Position numbers and translations under genes: made by a program
Source of the DNA: Planctomycetaceae bacterium
Lineage (GTDB): Bacteria; Planctomycetota; Planctomycetia; Planctomycetales; Planctomycetaceae
Assembly (NCBI GenBank): GCA_020638955.1
Contig: JACKHO010000017.1
Span: forward strand, 1 to 12,770
Reading direction: 5' to 3'
DNA length: 12,770 nt
The notes under the pieces: generated by a model
What the model saw: only the letters and a program-made list of their open reading frames with translations
The model's database searches: none
What the model was told of the DNA's origin: nothing
Shown here: positions 1 to 7,012 of the stretch, in pieces
Layout of the letters: each line of letters starts with the position of its first letter
How positions within the stretch are numbered: position 1 is the first letter of the stretch

Positions 1-260
1 AGTCCCGTGAGTTGCTGGCGGTCCTTTCCCACATCTTCCCGCAGCTTGTCGATGTGGTCCTGATGCTCGACGTCGCACACGTAAATCGGCGCATCACCCA
101 CGAGCTTTTTCAACGACTCCCTGCGGGCTTCACTCCGTACGGCGTAGAGCATGTCAGCTCCCGCTTCACGCAGAACCTGAGCAACGTGGTACGCCACACT
201 TTTCCGGTTGGCAACACCCATGACCAGAATGGTGCGACCAGCGAGTTGCAAGAAATCCAT
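1..260 (-). CDS. fabI: Enoyl-[acyl-carrier-protein] reductase FabI (5' part, truncated by window edge)
   Basis: The first 86 codons of a short-chain dehydrogenase-type enoyl-ACP reductase, which carries out the last reduction of each fatty-acid elongation cycle with NAD(P)H in the cytoplasm. The N-terminus reads LAGRTILVMGVANRKSVAY (residues 6-24). This matches the FabI variant of the Rossmann dinucleotide motif (GVAxxxSxA), with Gly15, Ser21 and Ala23 in the usual places. It is followed by an amphipathic helix (HVAQVLREAGA) and a CDV turn near residues 69-71, as in FabI. The ATG at 260-258 is the only sensible start, since the beta-strand begins within ten residues. The gene starts 20 bp after the permease stop on the same strand, so the two may be cotranscribed. 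The catalytic Tyr/Lys region lies outside the window. No strong Shine-Dalgarno site is visible. Confidence 0.9.
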   Translation of the reverse strand, partial: MDFLQLAGRTILVMGVANRKSVAYHVAQVLREAGADMLYAVRSEARRESLKKLVGDAPIYVCDVEHQDHIDKLREDVGKDRQQLTG

Positions 261-280
261 TGCTCTAGAGCTACTTTCCG

Positions 281-1981
281 TTACGCGTTGACAGTTTCGA
301 TTCTCGGCGCGGTACGAGATGGCGGTACACGACCAAGCCAGCGATCTGCATTAGACAGGCAGGCAAATCGAATCGCCAGTGCGACGAGGGCCCAAAATCC
401 GACAGGAATCCAAAACCAGTATTCACTTTCCCAGCGAACACCGAAGTTCCCCAAGAACTGGGTATCATCCCAGCCGAGTTCCGTGTATTGAATGAGCGAT
501 GCCGGACTGAGAAATGCGATTTGCGCGCCCAGTGCATCATTCCACTGGAGCACCGAAACCAGAAAGTAGGAGACGGCCTTGGGGATTCCAACCATGAGGA
601 TGAGCACCGTCATGGCGGTGACAATGGCCTGAAGCTGTGTGCGCGTGCGGAGTCCCACGAACGCACAGGTCCACATCAGCAGCATGAGCATGACAATCAT
701 CAAACTGACGGACCGAACGAGATACTGGAGTTGCCAGTAGTAGTCGCGAAACCAGTGTTGAAAGACGATGATGGTCAGCATGGGCACGGCCAATACAAAC
801 AAGAGCCGCCGCACGCCAGACAGCTTTTCCCGCACGATGTCGGCACCGGTGATGGGAGCAGTCAGGAGCGAGTCGAGCGTTTGTCGTGCGCGTTCGCCAG
901 AAATGACACTCGCCGCATGGACGCATACGAGGGCTGTGCCAATTCCCCAAGTGATGTACAACAGGTAGGACACACTCGACACGCCCGACGTTCCCGTCGC
1001 CTGCGTCATTTGGCAGATGACCAGAATGGGCGTTTCAATAAGCACCAGGACACGGAACAGGTATCGAAATGTCCCCAACGACTTCTTCGACGTTTCCCGC
1101 CACGAAATTGGATGCTTCTGCGGCCAGCGATTTTTGTCATCGACAAGGACGACACCGCCCGTCACGCTATTGAGGTCGTTCCAGAAATGATCGACTGCTC
1201 GCAGGAACTTCAGCATCGCATTGCTGGGAGGACTGAATGCTCTCGAAAACAGACAGATGCGGGCCGCGACCAACGCTGTTCCTGTGAGAAACAGGCAACG
1301 AAAAACTCCCTGCGGTGACGAATTGAGTTGAAATTCACCGCCCACCCTGACAAACGGAACGTAGGAATTAACGGATCCTCCACCCCGTGCCATTCCGGTT
1401 GAAATGCTGGAGTAGAAAAAGAATATCAGGGCGGTAATCAGGTAGGTCATCACCAGTGCCGAAACAGTCGTTCTGGCGTACGACGAACAGGCGAGTGAAA
1501 TTGCCGAAAGCTGAACGGCCCAAATCACCAGCAACATGCCAGCCTGCCAGAGTTCGTCGCGTGGTACACCACCAAACGAGTATGCCGCTGCCAGCAATGG
1601 GAATGAAATCACAACCAGTGAGAGAATGGGGATGAGCCGGCTCAGGAGTTTCTGAACCAGAATGGACCACGGCGGTAGAGTGGTTAGCAGCAGCAGCGAC
1701 AAACTTTCCCGCTCTTTTTCACCGGCCAATGCTCCAGCGGTCATCGCAGGCAGGAACAGATAGATCGCGAGTGCTTCCAGGTACACCACATTCCAGAACA
1801 GTTCACGACCCGCACCGAGGCTGACATCGGACCGAACATTCCCCCCGTTGCCGTAAATGAGCATCAGGCCGCCGACGTATAGCAATAGTCCGAACAACCC
1901 ACGAATGACGTAGGTACGGAATTGCGACGACTGCTCCGCCAGCTCCTTCTTCAGCAGAGGAATGTCAGGAAGGAAATACAT
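281..1981 (-). CDS. ABC-2 type transporter permease with two tandem membrane modules
   Basis: A 566-residue integral membrane protein of the ABC-2 permease (NatB-like) superfamily, expected to work with a separate ATP-binding subunit that is not in this window. Hydrophobic segments are visible at about 25-43, 65-83, 116-134, 147-165, 174-190 and 228-245, then again at 307-324, 338-358, 392-408, 424-444, 453-472 and 525-540. The cytoplasmic coupling motif typical of this family occurs twice, as AGEKERESLSLLLL (86-99) and SGERARQTLDSLL (361-373). Each copy is followed by a similar stretch ending in (V/E)KL, so the protein looks like a fused tandem duplication. The single-module family is about 250-400 residues. 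The substrate cannot be inferred. The ATG start at 1981 has no strong Shine-Dalgarno. The gene follows phoH after 104 bp and precedes fabI by 20 bp. Confidence 0.85.
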   Translation of the reverse strand: MYFLPDIPLLKKELAEQSSQFRTYVIRGLFGLLLYVGGLMLIYGNGGNVRSDVSLGAGRELFWNVVYLEALAIYLFLPAMTAGALAGEKERESLSLLLLTTLPPWSILVQKLLSRLIPILSLVVISFPLLAAAYSFGGVPRDELWQAGMLLVIWAVQLSAISLACSSYARTTVSALVMTYLITALIFFFYSSISTGMARGGGSVNSYVPFVRVGGEFQLNSSPQGVFRCLFLTGTALVAARICLFSRAFSPPSNAMLKFLRAVDHFWNDLNSVTGGVVLVDDKNRWPQKHPISWRETSKKSLGTFRYLFRVLVLIETPILVICQMTQATGTSGVSSVSYLLYITWGIGTALVCVHAASVISGERARQTLDSLLTAPITGADIVREKLSGVRRLLFVLAVPMLTIIVFQHWFRDYYWQLQYLVRSVSLMIVMLMLLMWTCAFVGLRTRTQLQAIVTAMTVLILMVGIPKAVSYFLVSVLQWNDALGAQIAFLSPASLIQYTELGWDDTQFLGNFGVRWESEYWFWIPVGFWALVALAIRFACLSNADRWLGRVPPSRTAPRIETVNA

Positions 1982-2085
1982 GGAATGCCAGCAACCCCTG
2001 AAAGGGTGGAAATGAGACGACCGTCAGACAGTACGTCCATTATGGCAAACCCAGCGGGAAATTTTGAGTGAACGGCGTTTTGCTT

Positions 2086-3423
2086 TTACAGCAAATCACT
2101 GGCGAGTTCGGCCAGGGCCGACCGTTCGCTTCGCTCCAGGGCGATGTGGGCGAACATGGGCTGACCGACCATGCGGTCGATGAGGTACGTCAGACCATTC
2201 GACAGCGTGTCGAGGTATGGATGGTCGATTTGACGCACGTCGCCGGTGAATATGATGCGTGTCCCTTCACCCGCCCGGGTGATAATGGTTTTGATTTCGT
2301 GCGGCGTCAGGTTTTGTGCTTCGTCAACAATGAAGAATACACGCTGCAGGCTGCGTCCACGGATGTAGGCCAGTGGCGTAATTTTTAGTTTTTCTTGATC
2401 AAGAAACTCCTGGACCTTTTGAGCATTTTTCCCGTCGCCTTCCTGTTTGATGACGGCCAAATTGTCAAACAGCGGCTGCATGTAAGGGTCGAGTTTGGCG
2501 GACAGGTCGCCAGGGAGGAATCCGAGGTCCCGGTTGCTGAGCGGAACCGTTGGGCGGGCGAGCAGGATTTGACGGAACTGCTGCCGCATTTCGAGTCCAG
2601 CAGCCAGTGCGAGCAGTGTCTTGCCACTCCCCGCCTTACCCGTGAGCGTCACGAGTTTGATGTCATCATCGAGTAGTGCCGTGAGTGCAAAAGCCTGTTC
2701 GGCATTCCGGGGATTGATTCCAAAAGCGGTAGGCTTTGTTACCCGCGTCAACACGGGACTGGCCCCACGGCACACGGCTAGAGCCGACTTGGATCCGTTC
2801 TTCAGCACGAAGTTTTCGTTCGGCACGGGCTCCAGCATTCCGGGAATTCTATTCCACGGAACCTGACAGTCTCCCTGATAGAAGTCGTCGATGACCTCCG
2901 AGGGAATATCACACACGGTTCGCTTGCCGGTGTAAAGCTTGTCGAGGCTTTCCGCCTTGTCGTTGCTGTAGTCCTGCGTCGGCACTCCGAAGGCCTTGGC
3001 CTTCATGCGGAGGTTGGTGTCTTTGGAAACCAGAATGACGGGCCGTTCGGGCTCACTTTCGTGCAGACTCAGTGCCGAGTTGAGAATTCGATGGTCGGGA
3101 GCATCACTGAGGAACGCTTCTTTGAGCTGCGGTGAGGAGGCCACGTTCAGCACCACTCGCACGTGCCCTAATCCTTCACCGAGTGATGCACCTTCCGGCG
3201 AAAGTAAATCGCCGGTCAGTTCGTCGAGCGACCGCAAAAACTCGCGGGCATGGAAATGAATTTCACCGTTGCCGCGTTTGAACTGGTCCAGTTCTTCGAT
3301 AACGGTGATCGGAATGACGAGGTCGTGCTCTTCAAACCGTCTGAGGCAGGCAGAATCGTGCAGTATGACATTTGTGTCCAGCACGAACAGTTTCGTATGC
3401 GATCCATCGCCTCTCGTCGTCAC
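2086..3423 (-). CDS. PIN domain-PhoH ATPase fusion protein (YlaK/PhoH2 type)
   Basis: A 445-residue protein with an N-terminal PIN nuclease domain and a C-terminal PhoH-type P-loop ATPase, the PhoH2 architecture described as an RNA helicase/RNase. PIN residues visible include Asp16 (FVLDTNVILHD), Glu43/Glu44 (VIEELDQFKRG) and Asp135 (VSKDTNLR), so the acidic nuclease site appears intact. The PhoH part has a Walker A motif GKAGSGKT (262-269), a Walker B motif FFIVDEAQN (363-371) and the sensor-like segment FTGDVRQID (392-400). The start is GTG at 3423-3421, with a perfect GGAGG at 3435-3431 spaced 7 nt. No other start precedes the PIN domain. A promoter candidate lies 50-79 bp upstream. Expected to act on RNA in the cytoplasm; its target is unknown. 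The 123-bp gap from tadC and the separate promoter suggest independent expression from the pilus genes. Confidence 0.92.
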   Translation of the reverse strand: MTTRGDGSHTKLFVLDTNVILHDSACLRRFEEHDLVIPITVIEELDQFKRGNGEIHFHAREFLRSLDELTGDLLSPEGASLGEGLGHVRVVLNVASSPQLKEAFLSDAPDHRILNSALSLHESEPERPVILVSKDTNLRMKAKAFGVPTQDYSNDKAESLDKLYTGKRTVCDIPSEVIDDFYQGDCQVPWNRIPGMLEPVPNENFVLKNGSKSALAVCRGASPVLTRVTKPTAFGINPRNAEQAFALTALLDDDIKLVTLTGKAGSGKTLLALAAGLEMRQQFRQILLARPTVPLSNRDLGFLPGDLSAKLDPYMQPLFDNLAVIKQEGDGKNAQKVQEFLDQEKLKITPLAYIRGRSLQRVFFIVDEAQNLTPHEIKTIITRAGEGTRIIFTGDVRQIDHPYLDTLSNGLTYLIDRMVGQPMFAHIALERSERSALAELASDLL

Positions 3424-3430
3424 CTGCGAT

Positions 3431-3435
3431 CCTCC
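3431..3435 (-). promoter_or_regulatory. Ribosome binding site of the PIN-PhoH gene
   Basis: GGAGG on the minus strand, 7 nt before the GTG codon at 3423-3421. It is the strongest Shine-Dalgarno sequence in the window and fixes the non-ATG start of the PIN-PhoH gene. Confidence 0.8.
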
Positions 3436-3472
3436 GTTGATCAGTGGTCCGAAGCGCGTTCATTGCCCCGGG

Positions 3473-3502
3473 AGTATGCCCACTGTATGGGCTACCGGTC
3501 AA
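3473..3502 (-). promoter_or_regulatory. Putative sigma-70-type promoter of the PIN-PhoH gene
   Basis: On the minus strand TTGACC (3502-3497, five of six matches to the -35 consensus) is followed after 18 bp by CATACT (3478-3473, four of six matches to the -10 consensus). Transcription would start near 3466, giving a leader of about 40 nt that contains the GGAGG site. A 5-bp inverted repeat sits in the spacer (3478-3492). Promoter consensus in Planctomycetota is poorly defined, so this is a sequence match only. Confidence 0.45.
3478..3492. repeat. Inverted repeat inside the phoH promoter spacer
   Basis: GCCCA (3478-3482) and TGGGC (3488-3492) are perfect inverted copies around a 5-bp centre. 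The dyad lies between the predicted -35 and -10 boxes, where an operator for a dimeric regulator could sit. It is short, so chance is possible. Confidence 0.35.
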
Positions 3503-3546
3503 GAAGAAACTTGCGGCCTGTGAATTCCCCGTTAATCTCGACGTTA

Positions 3547-4689
3547 CTACTCCTGGTTCAACACGTTAACGGCGTCGGTCGTGTTGAGTACGTCGGCCCG
3601 ATTGTTGGCGAAATCGGTCAACTGAATAATGGCGGGTCCCATGAGGAACAGGAACACCGCCGTCATAAGGCAGAATACAGTCGGGAAAAGCATCCAGAAC
3701 GCAGCTGAGTTGGCTTTTTCGTCCGCCCGTTGACGCATGGACTGTCGGATGTTGTCACTGTAGTCGCCGAGAGCTTCCGAGACGCTGGTTCCCATCCGTT
3801 CCGTCTGAATAAGAAGTGACGTGAACGAGTGGACTTCGGGAGCATCGACCCGTTGGCTGAATCCCGTCAACGCTTGATCGAGTGACCCCACGCGGGCTTG
3901 TTCGGTGACAATTCGCAGCTCCTTGGCCAAATCGGGATGCACGGGCTGGATGTCCTTGGAAACCCGACCCAGACTGGACTGCACTGTCATCCCCTGACTG
4001 ACGCACATGTTCAACAGGTCCAGCATGTCGGGCATGCTACCAGCAATACGCTGCACGCGCGACTGAGCCTGGTTTTGAATGTAAACGGCTGGTAACGCCC
4101 ACCCGATGAGTGGCAACAACAACATGCCGCCGACCAGGAATGGTTCGAGTCGTTCTGAGGAAATGACCAGCAGCAATCCGCAGGCAAGCACTGGGAGCAC
4201 AATGGCCAGATACCGGTAGGCATTGAAGTTGTGCCAGGCGTGTGGGCTGTAGAACCCGGCGTTCCGCAGATTGCGTGTTTCTCGTTCCCGGTTTTCGGGT
4301 GATGAGGGAACCATCGCCGCGAGAATGGGAGTTGCTGATCCGAATACGTAATCGCCTTTGTCGGCGTAGGGATACTCTTCGTAGTCGTCGGCATCATCCA
4401 CCGCCACGGGAGCAGCCGTTGGCGTTGGCTTGGGTGGAACAACTGGTTGGGGTGCAGCGGGAATTACCGGTGGAGTGACGGCGGGAGCCGCAGCAGCAGG
4501 TTGCTCAACAACGTCGGAACGTCGTTTTGGTTCGGGAATGGCGTAGGGGTCATCCACAACCTGCTGCGAGGCATTGGCTGAGTTGCTGCTCTTGCGGTTG
4601 CGAAACCAGCTGAAGAGTTTCCACAGCAAATACACCGTCACCGCCAGGCCAGTGCCTACGTACAGAATCATTTGTCGTGTGGGATCCAT
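3547..4689 (-). CDS. tadC: Tad pilus inner-membrane platform protein TadC
   Basis: A 380-residue type II secretion F-domain protein, the second of two platform proteins that couple the CpaF/TadA motor to pilus assembly in the inner membrane. A hydrophobic segment lies at 8-26. A Pro/Ala-rich stretch follows (about 64-98), then a very acidic patch with DDADDYEEY (98-106). Two membrane segments lie at about 160-176 and 184-203. The F domain (about 215-355) contains MPDMLDLLNMCVSQGMTVQSSL-like helices, the ELRIVTEQARVGSLDQAL region and the EALGDYSDNIRQ.RQRADEKA signature before the last membrane segment (332-355). The long low-complexity linker is unusual for the family. The gene follows tadB after 53 bp. 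The ATG start at 4689 is the first in frame and has only a weak Shine-Dalgarno. Assignment as TadC rather than TadB rests on gene order and the C-terminal F-domain pattern. Confidence 0.9.
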   Translation of the reverse strand: MDPTRQMILYVGTGLAVTVYLLWKLFSWFRNRKSSNSANASQQVVDDPYAIPEPKRRSDVVEQPAAAAPAVTPPVIPAAPQPVVPPKPTPTAAPVAVDDADDYEEYPYADKGDYVFGSATPILAAMVPSSPENRERETRNLRNAGFYSPHAWHNFNAYRYLAIVLPVLACGLLLVISSERLEPFLVGGMLLLPLIGWALPAVYIQNQAQSRVQRIAGSMPDMLDLLNMCVSQGMTVQSSLGRVSKDIQPVHPDLAKELRIVTEQARVGSLDQALTGFSQRVDAPEVHSFTSLLIQTERMGTSVSEALGDYSDNIRQSMRQRADEKANSAAFWMLFPTVFCLMTAVFLFLMGPAIIQLTDFANNRADVLNTTDAVNVLNQE

Positions 4690-4742
4690 GGTTTTTATCC
4701 GTTGTCAGTCGAAATGAAGCGACCGTTGTATGCTTTCAATGT

Positions 4743-5591
4743 CTAGTTCGTGTTTGCGCTGTTGCTGAGGATGCGCCACACAAGGAGCGACCCCACAATT
4801 TCCAGAATGAATGCCGTTACCAGCGACCGCATTCCCCATGTCGTGGCCATCAAGTCAGTCAGGTAGTTGGGATCACGGAAAATAAAGAACGCCAGGATGA
4901 CGGGCGGCAGTGCGATCATCAAAATCGCAGTCGCTCGACTGGCCGCCGTGGCAGCACGCAAACGTCCCTGAAACTGCAACCGGTCGCGTAATGTCTGTGC
5001 CAGTCGCTCCAGCACTCGGACCAGGTCACCTCCCGTTTGGCGGTGTACGCCGAGGGCGGTCAGCAACAGGCTGGTGGACATCACACCGGTGCGCCGTGGC
5101 AGGTCAGAAAGCGATTCTTCAATGTTTAATCCGAGTTGCAGTTTCCGAGTACAGAACTGCATTTCTGTACCGAGCGGACTCGGGGTGTCGGTGGCGACGA
5201 CCTGAAGACACTGTTCGAGACTGCGTCCCGTCTTCGCCGCACGGGCCAACTCGTCGATCATGGGGGGGAGTTGTTCCGAGATTTGTCGTTGACGCTGACC
5301 GCGGCTGTACAAGGCAAACCCGAAGGGAACCATAAACCCCAACACGGCGGCGAGTGCCGTCGCAATGAGGTTTTCCTGCCAGACGAACGCAGCACCGCCC
5401 AACACAATGGCGCAGAATGCGGAAAGCAGCAGCACCAGTTCAGGGGAAATCGCCCAACCGGACTGCAGCATGAGCCGGTCGAACCAACCGTTGATTTGGT
5501 TGCCGACGGAGTTGTCGTCATCTACGGAGTACGATTCTCGTTCTCGTAGAATACCGGAAAAGTCGGTGGCGGGAGGGACTGATGTGTCCAT
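4743..5591 (-). CDS. tadB: Tad pilus inner-membrane platform protein TadB
   Basis: A 282-residue type II secretion F-domain protein, the first platform protein after the motor ATPase, as usual in tad operons. A polar N-terminus (1-47) leads to two membrane segments (about 50-72 and 78-96). The F domain (about 108-235) contains LPPMIDELARAAKTGRSLEQ, the conserved Gly-rich turn HRQTGGDLVRVLERLAQTLR (residues 183-202) and the helix RAATAASRATA before a membrane segment ending LPPVILAFFIF. A last membrane segment lies at about 256-273. Expected partner: the CpaF ATPase and TadC in the inner membrane. It lies 57 bp after cpaF and 53 bp before tadC. The ATG at 5591 is taken as the start; no strong Shine-Dalgarno is seen. 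Confidence 0.9.
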   Translation of the reverse strand: MDTSVPPATDFSGILRERESYSVDDDNSVGNQINGWFDRLMLQSGWAISPELVLLLSAFCAIVLGGAAFVWQENLIATALAAVLGFMVPFGFALYSRGQRQRQISEQLPPMIDELARAAKTGRSLEQCLQVVATDTPSPLGTEMQFCTRKLQLGLNIEESLSDLPRRTGVMSTSLLLTALGVHRQTGGDLVRVLERLAQTLRDRLQFQGRLRAATAASRATAILMIALPPVILAFFIFRDPNYLTDLMATTWGMRSLVTAFILEIVGSLLVWRILSNSANTN

Positions 5592-5617
5592 GGGTCAAAT
5601 CCACTTATTCACAAAGC

Positions 5618-5639
5618 ATTGACTCGGTATACGGTCAAT
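5618..5639. repeat. Inverted repeat in the cpaF-tadB spacer
   Basis: ATTGAC (5618-5623) and GTCAAT (5634-5639) are perfect inverted copies around 10 bp that include the palindrome GTATAC (5627-5632). In the minus-strand mRNA this could form a 6-bp hairpin between the cpaF stop and the tadB start. No U-run follows, so it does not look like a terminator. Confidence 0.35.
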
Positions 5640-5648
5640 TCCTGATGA

Positions 5649-6956
5649 TTAACTTGTTTTGAGTTCTCGTGCGGCGAACAGTCGGGCGTTGAGATCGAAT
5701 CCTTTGGATGCCATGCGTCGCAGACATTGGGGCTCATAACCGGTCGCGTAGAACGAACCCATCACTTTGCCAGTCGCATCGACTCCGGCCATACGGAACA
5801 CGAAAATGTCTTCGAGGTTGAACTCACCGTTCGTTACGCCGGTCAGTTCGGAAATCCTCATAATTTTACGTTCACCGCTACTCAAACGGGCTACGTGAAC
5901 GAAGATTTGCACAGCCGCCGCGATGTATTGACGAGCGACGCTGGTTGGAAGTTCGGCACCGGAAAGGGCCACCATGAGTTCCAGACGATGTAGTGCATCG
6001 CGTGTGTCGTTGGCGTGGACGGTGCTCATGGAACCGTCGTGACCGGTGTTCATGGCCTGGAGCATGTCGAGCACCTCGCCGCCACGTGCTTCGCCGACGA
6101 TGATACGGTCGGGACGCATACGGAGTGAGTTTCGGAGCAGGTCGCGTTGAGTGACAACTCCTTTCCCTTCCACGTTCGGCATGCGAGTTTCCAACCCCAC
6201 CACGTCTGCCTGCTGCAGTTGCAGTTCGGATGTTTCTTCGATGGTAATGACACGCTCGGTAGGTGGAATGAACCGGCTCAGGTTGTTGAGCATGGTCGTT
6301 TTACCGGCACCCGTACCGCCTGAAAGCAGAACGTTCAGTCGCGAGCGGACGGCGTGAATGAGGAAGTCCGCCATTTCCGGGGCGAGTGTTCCCAACTTCA
6401 CCATGTCTTCGAACTCAAGGATGTTCGATTTGAATCGACGAATGGACAACGTCGGTCCACGGAGTGCGAGTGGTGGAATGACGGCGTGCAGACGCGAACC
6501 ATCAGCGAGCTTGGCATCCACCATTGGCGAGACTTCGTCGATTCGTCGTCCGGCCTGTCCCACGAGTCGCTGAATGTAGTGCAACAGGTGGTCATCACTG
6601 GCGAAGCGAATGTCGGTTCGTTCGAGAATACCGTTCCGTTCGACGAACACCGAATCAGCACCGTTCACCAGCACGTCGCTCACGGTGGGGTCGTCCATCA
6701 GCTCCTGGATCGGACCGAAGCCGTAGATTTCATCGAGCAGCTCCTGCACCATGCGAGGGCGATCGCTCACTGGCAGACCGTTTTCTGGACGGGCCACAAG
6801 GTGTAGCGCGAGTGCTTCCAGCTGACGACGGAATTCGCCGTCGCCGAGTTCACCGGCCTTGGACATGTCGATGGAGTCGACAATTTGGCGGTGCAGTCGG
6901 GTCTTCAGTTGCTGGAACTGACGCGAAGGATCGAGGGTTTCGGAGAAGGCGACCAT
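5649..6956 (-). CDS. cpaF: Tad pilus assembly ATPase CpaF/TadA
   Basis: A 435-residue secretion ATPase of the VirB11/GspE superfamily that powers Tad pilus assembly at the cytoplasmic face of the inner membrane. An N-terminal domain (about 66-175) has the family signature DEIYGFGPIQELMDDPTVSD (75-94) and VNGADSVFVERNG. The ATPase core shows Walker A GGTGAGKTT (213-221), an Asp-box-like region ITIEETSELQL (237-247), the Walker B region RIIVGEARGGEV (284-295) and the His box GHDGSMSTVHAN (305-316). All catalytic motifs are intact and the length is normal for the family. It lies 56 bp after the TadG-like gene and 57 bp before tadB. The ATG at 6956 is the first reasonable start. Confidence 0.95.
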   Translation of the reverse strand: MVAFSETLDPSRQFQQLKTRLHRQIVDSIDMSKAGELGDGEFRRQLEALALHLVARPENGLPVSDRPRMVQELLDEIYGFGPIQELMDDPTVSDVLVNGADSVFVERNGILERTDIRFASDDHLLHYIQRLVGQAGRRIDEVSPMVDAKLADGSRLHAVIPPLALRGPTLSIRRFKSNILEFEDMVKLGTLAPEMADFLIHAVRSRLNVLLSGGTGAGKTTMLNNLSRFIPPTERVITIEETSELQLQQADVVGLETRMPNVEGKGVVTQRDLLRNSLRMRPDRIIVGEARGGEVLDMLQAMNTGHDGSMSTVHANDTRDALHRLELMVALSGAELPTSVARQYIAAAVQIFVHVARLSSGERKIMRISELTGVTNGEFNLEDIFVFRMAGVDATGKVMGSFYATGYEPQCLRRMASKGFDLNARLFAARELKTS

Positions 6957-7012
6957 GTCTTGCGTTCTCTACTTCTACAGGACGTTGGATGTTTCGTGGG
7001 GAATCGAGCGAA

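Noticed and set aside
488..1318. 276-codon plus-strand open frame opposite the permease
   Set aside because: Very hydrophilic, His/Arg/Gln-rich translation typical of the antisense of a hydrophobic membrane gene; no recognisable domain.
2039..2044. CATAAT on the minus strand as a -10 box for the permease
   Set aside because: Good match to TATAAT, but no -35-like hexamer at 16-18 bp. Kept only as a possibility.
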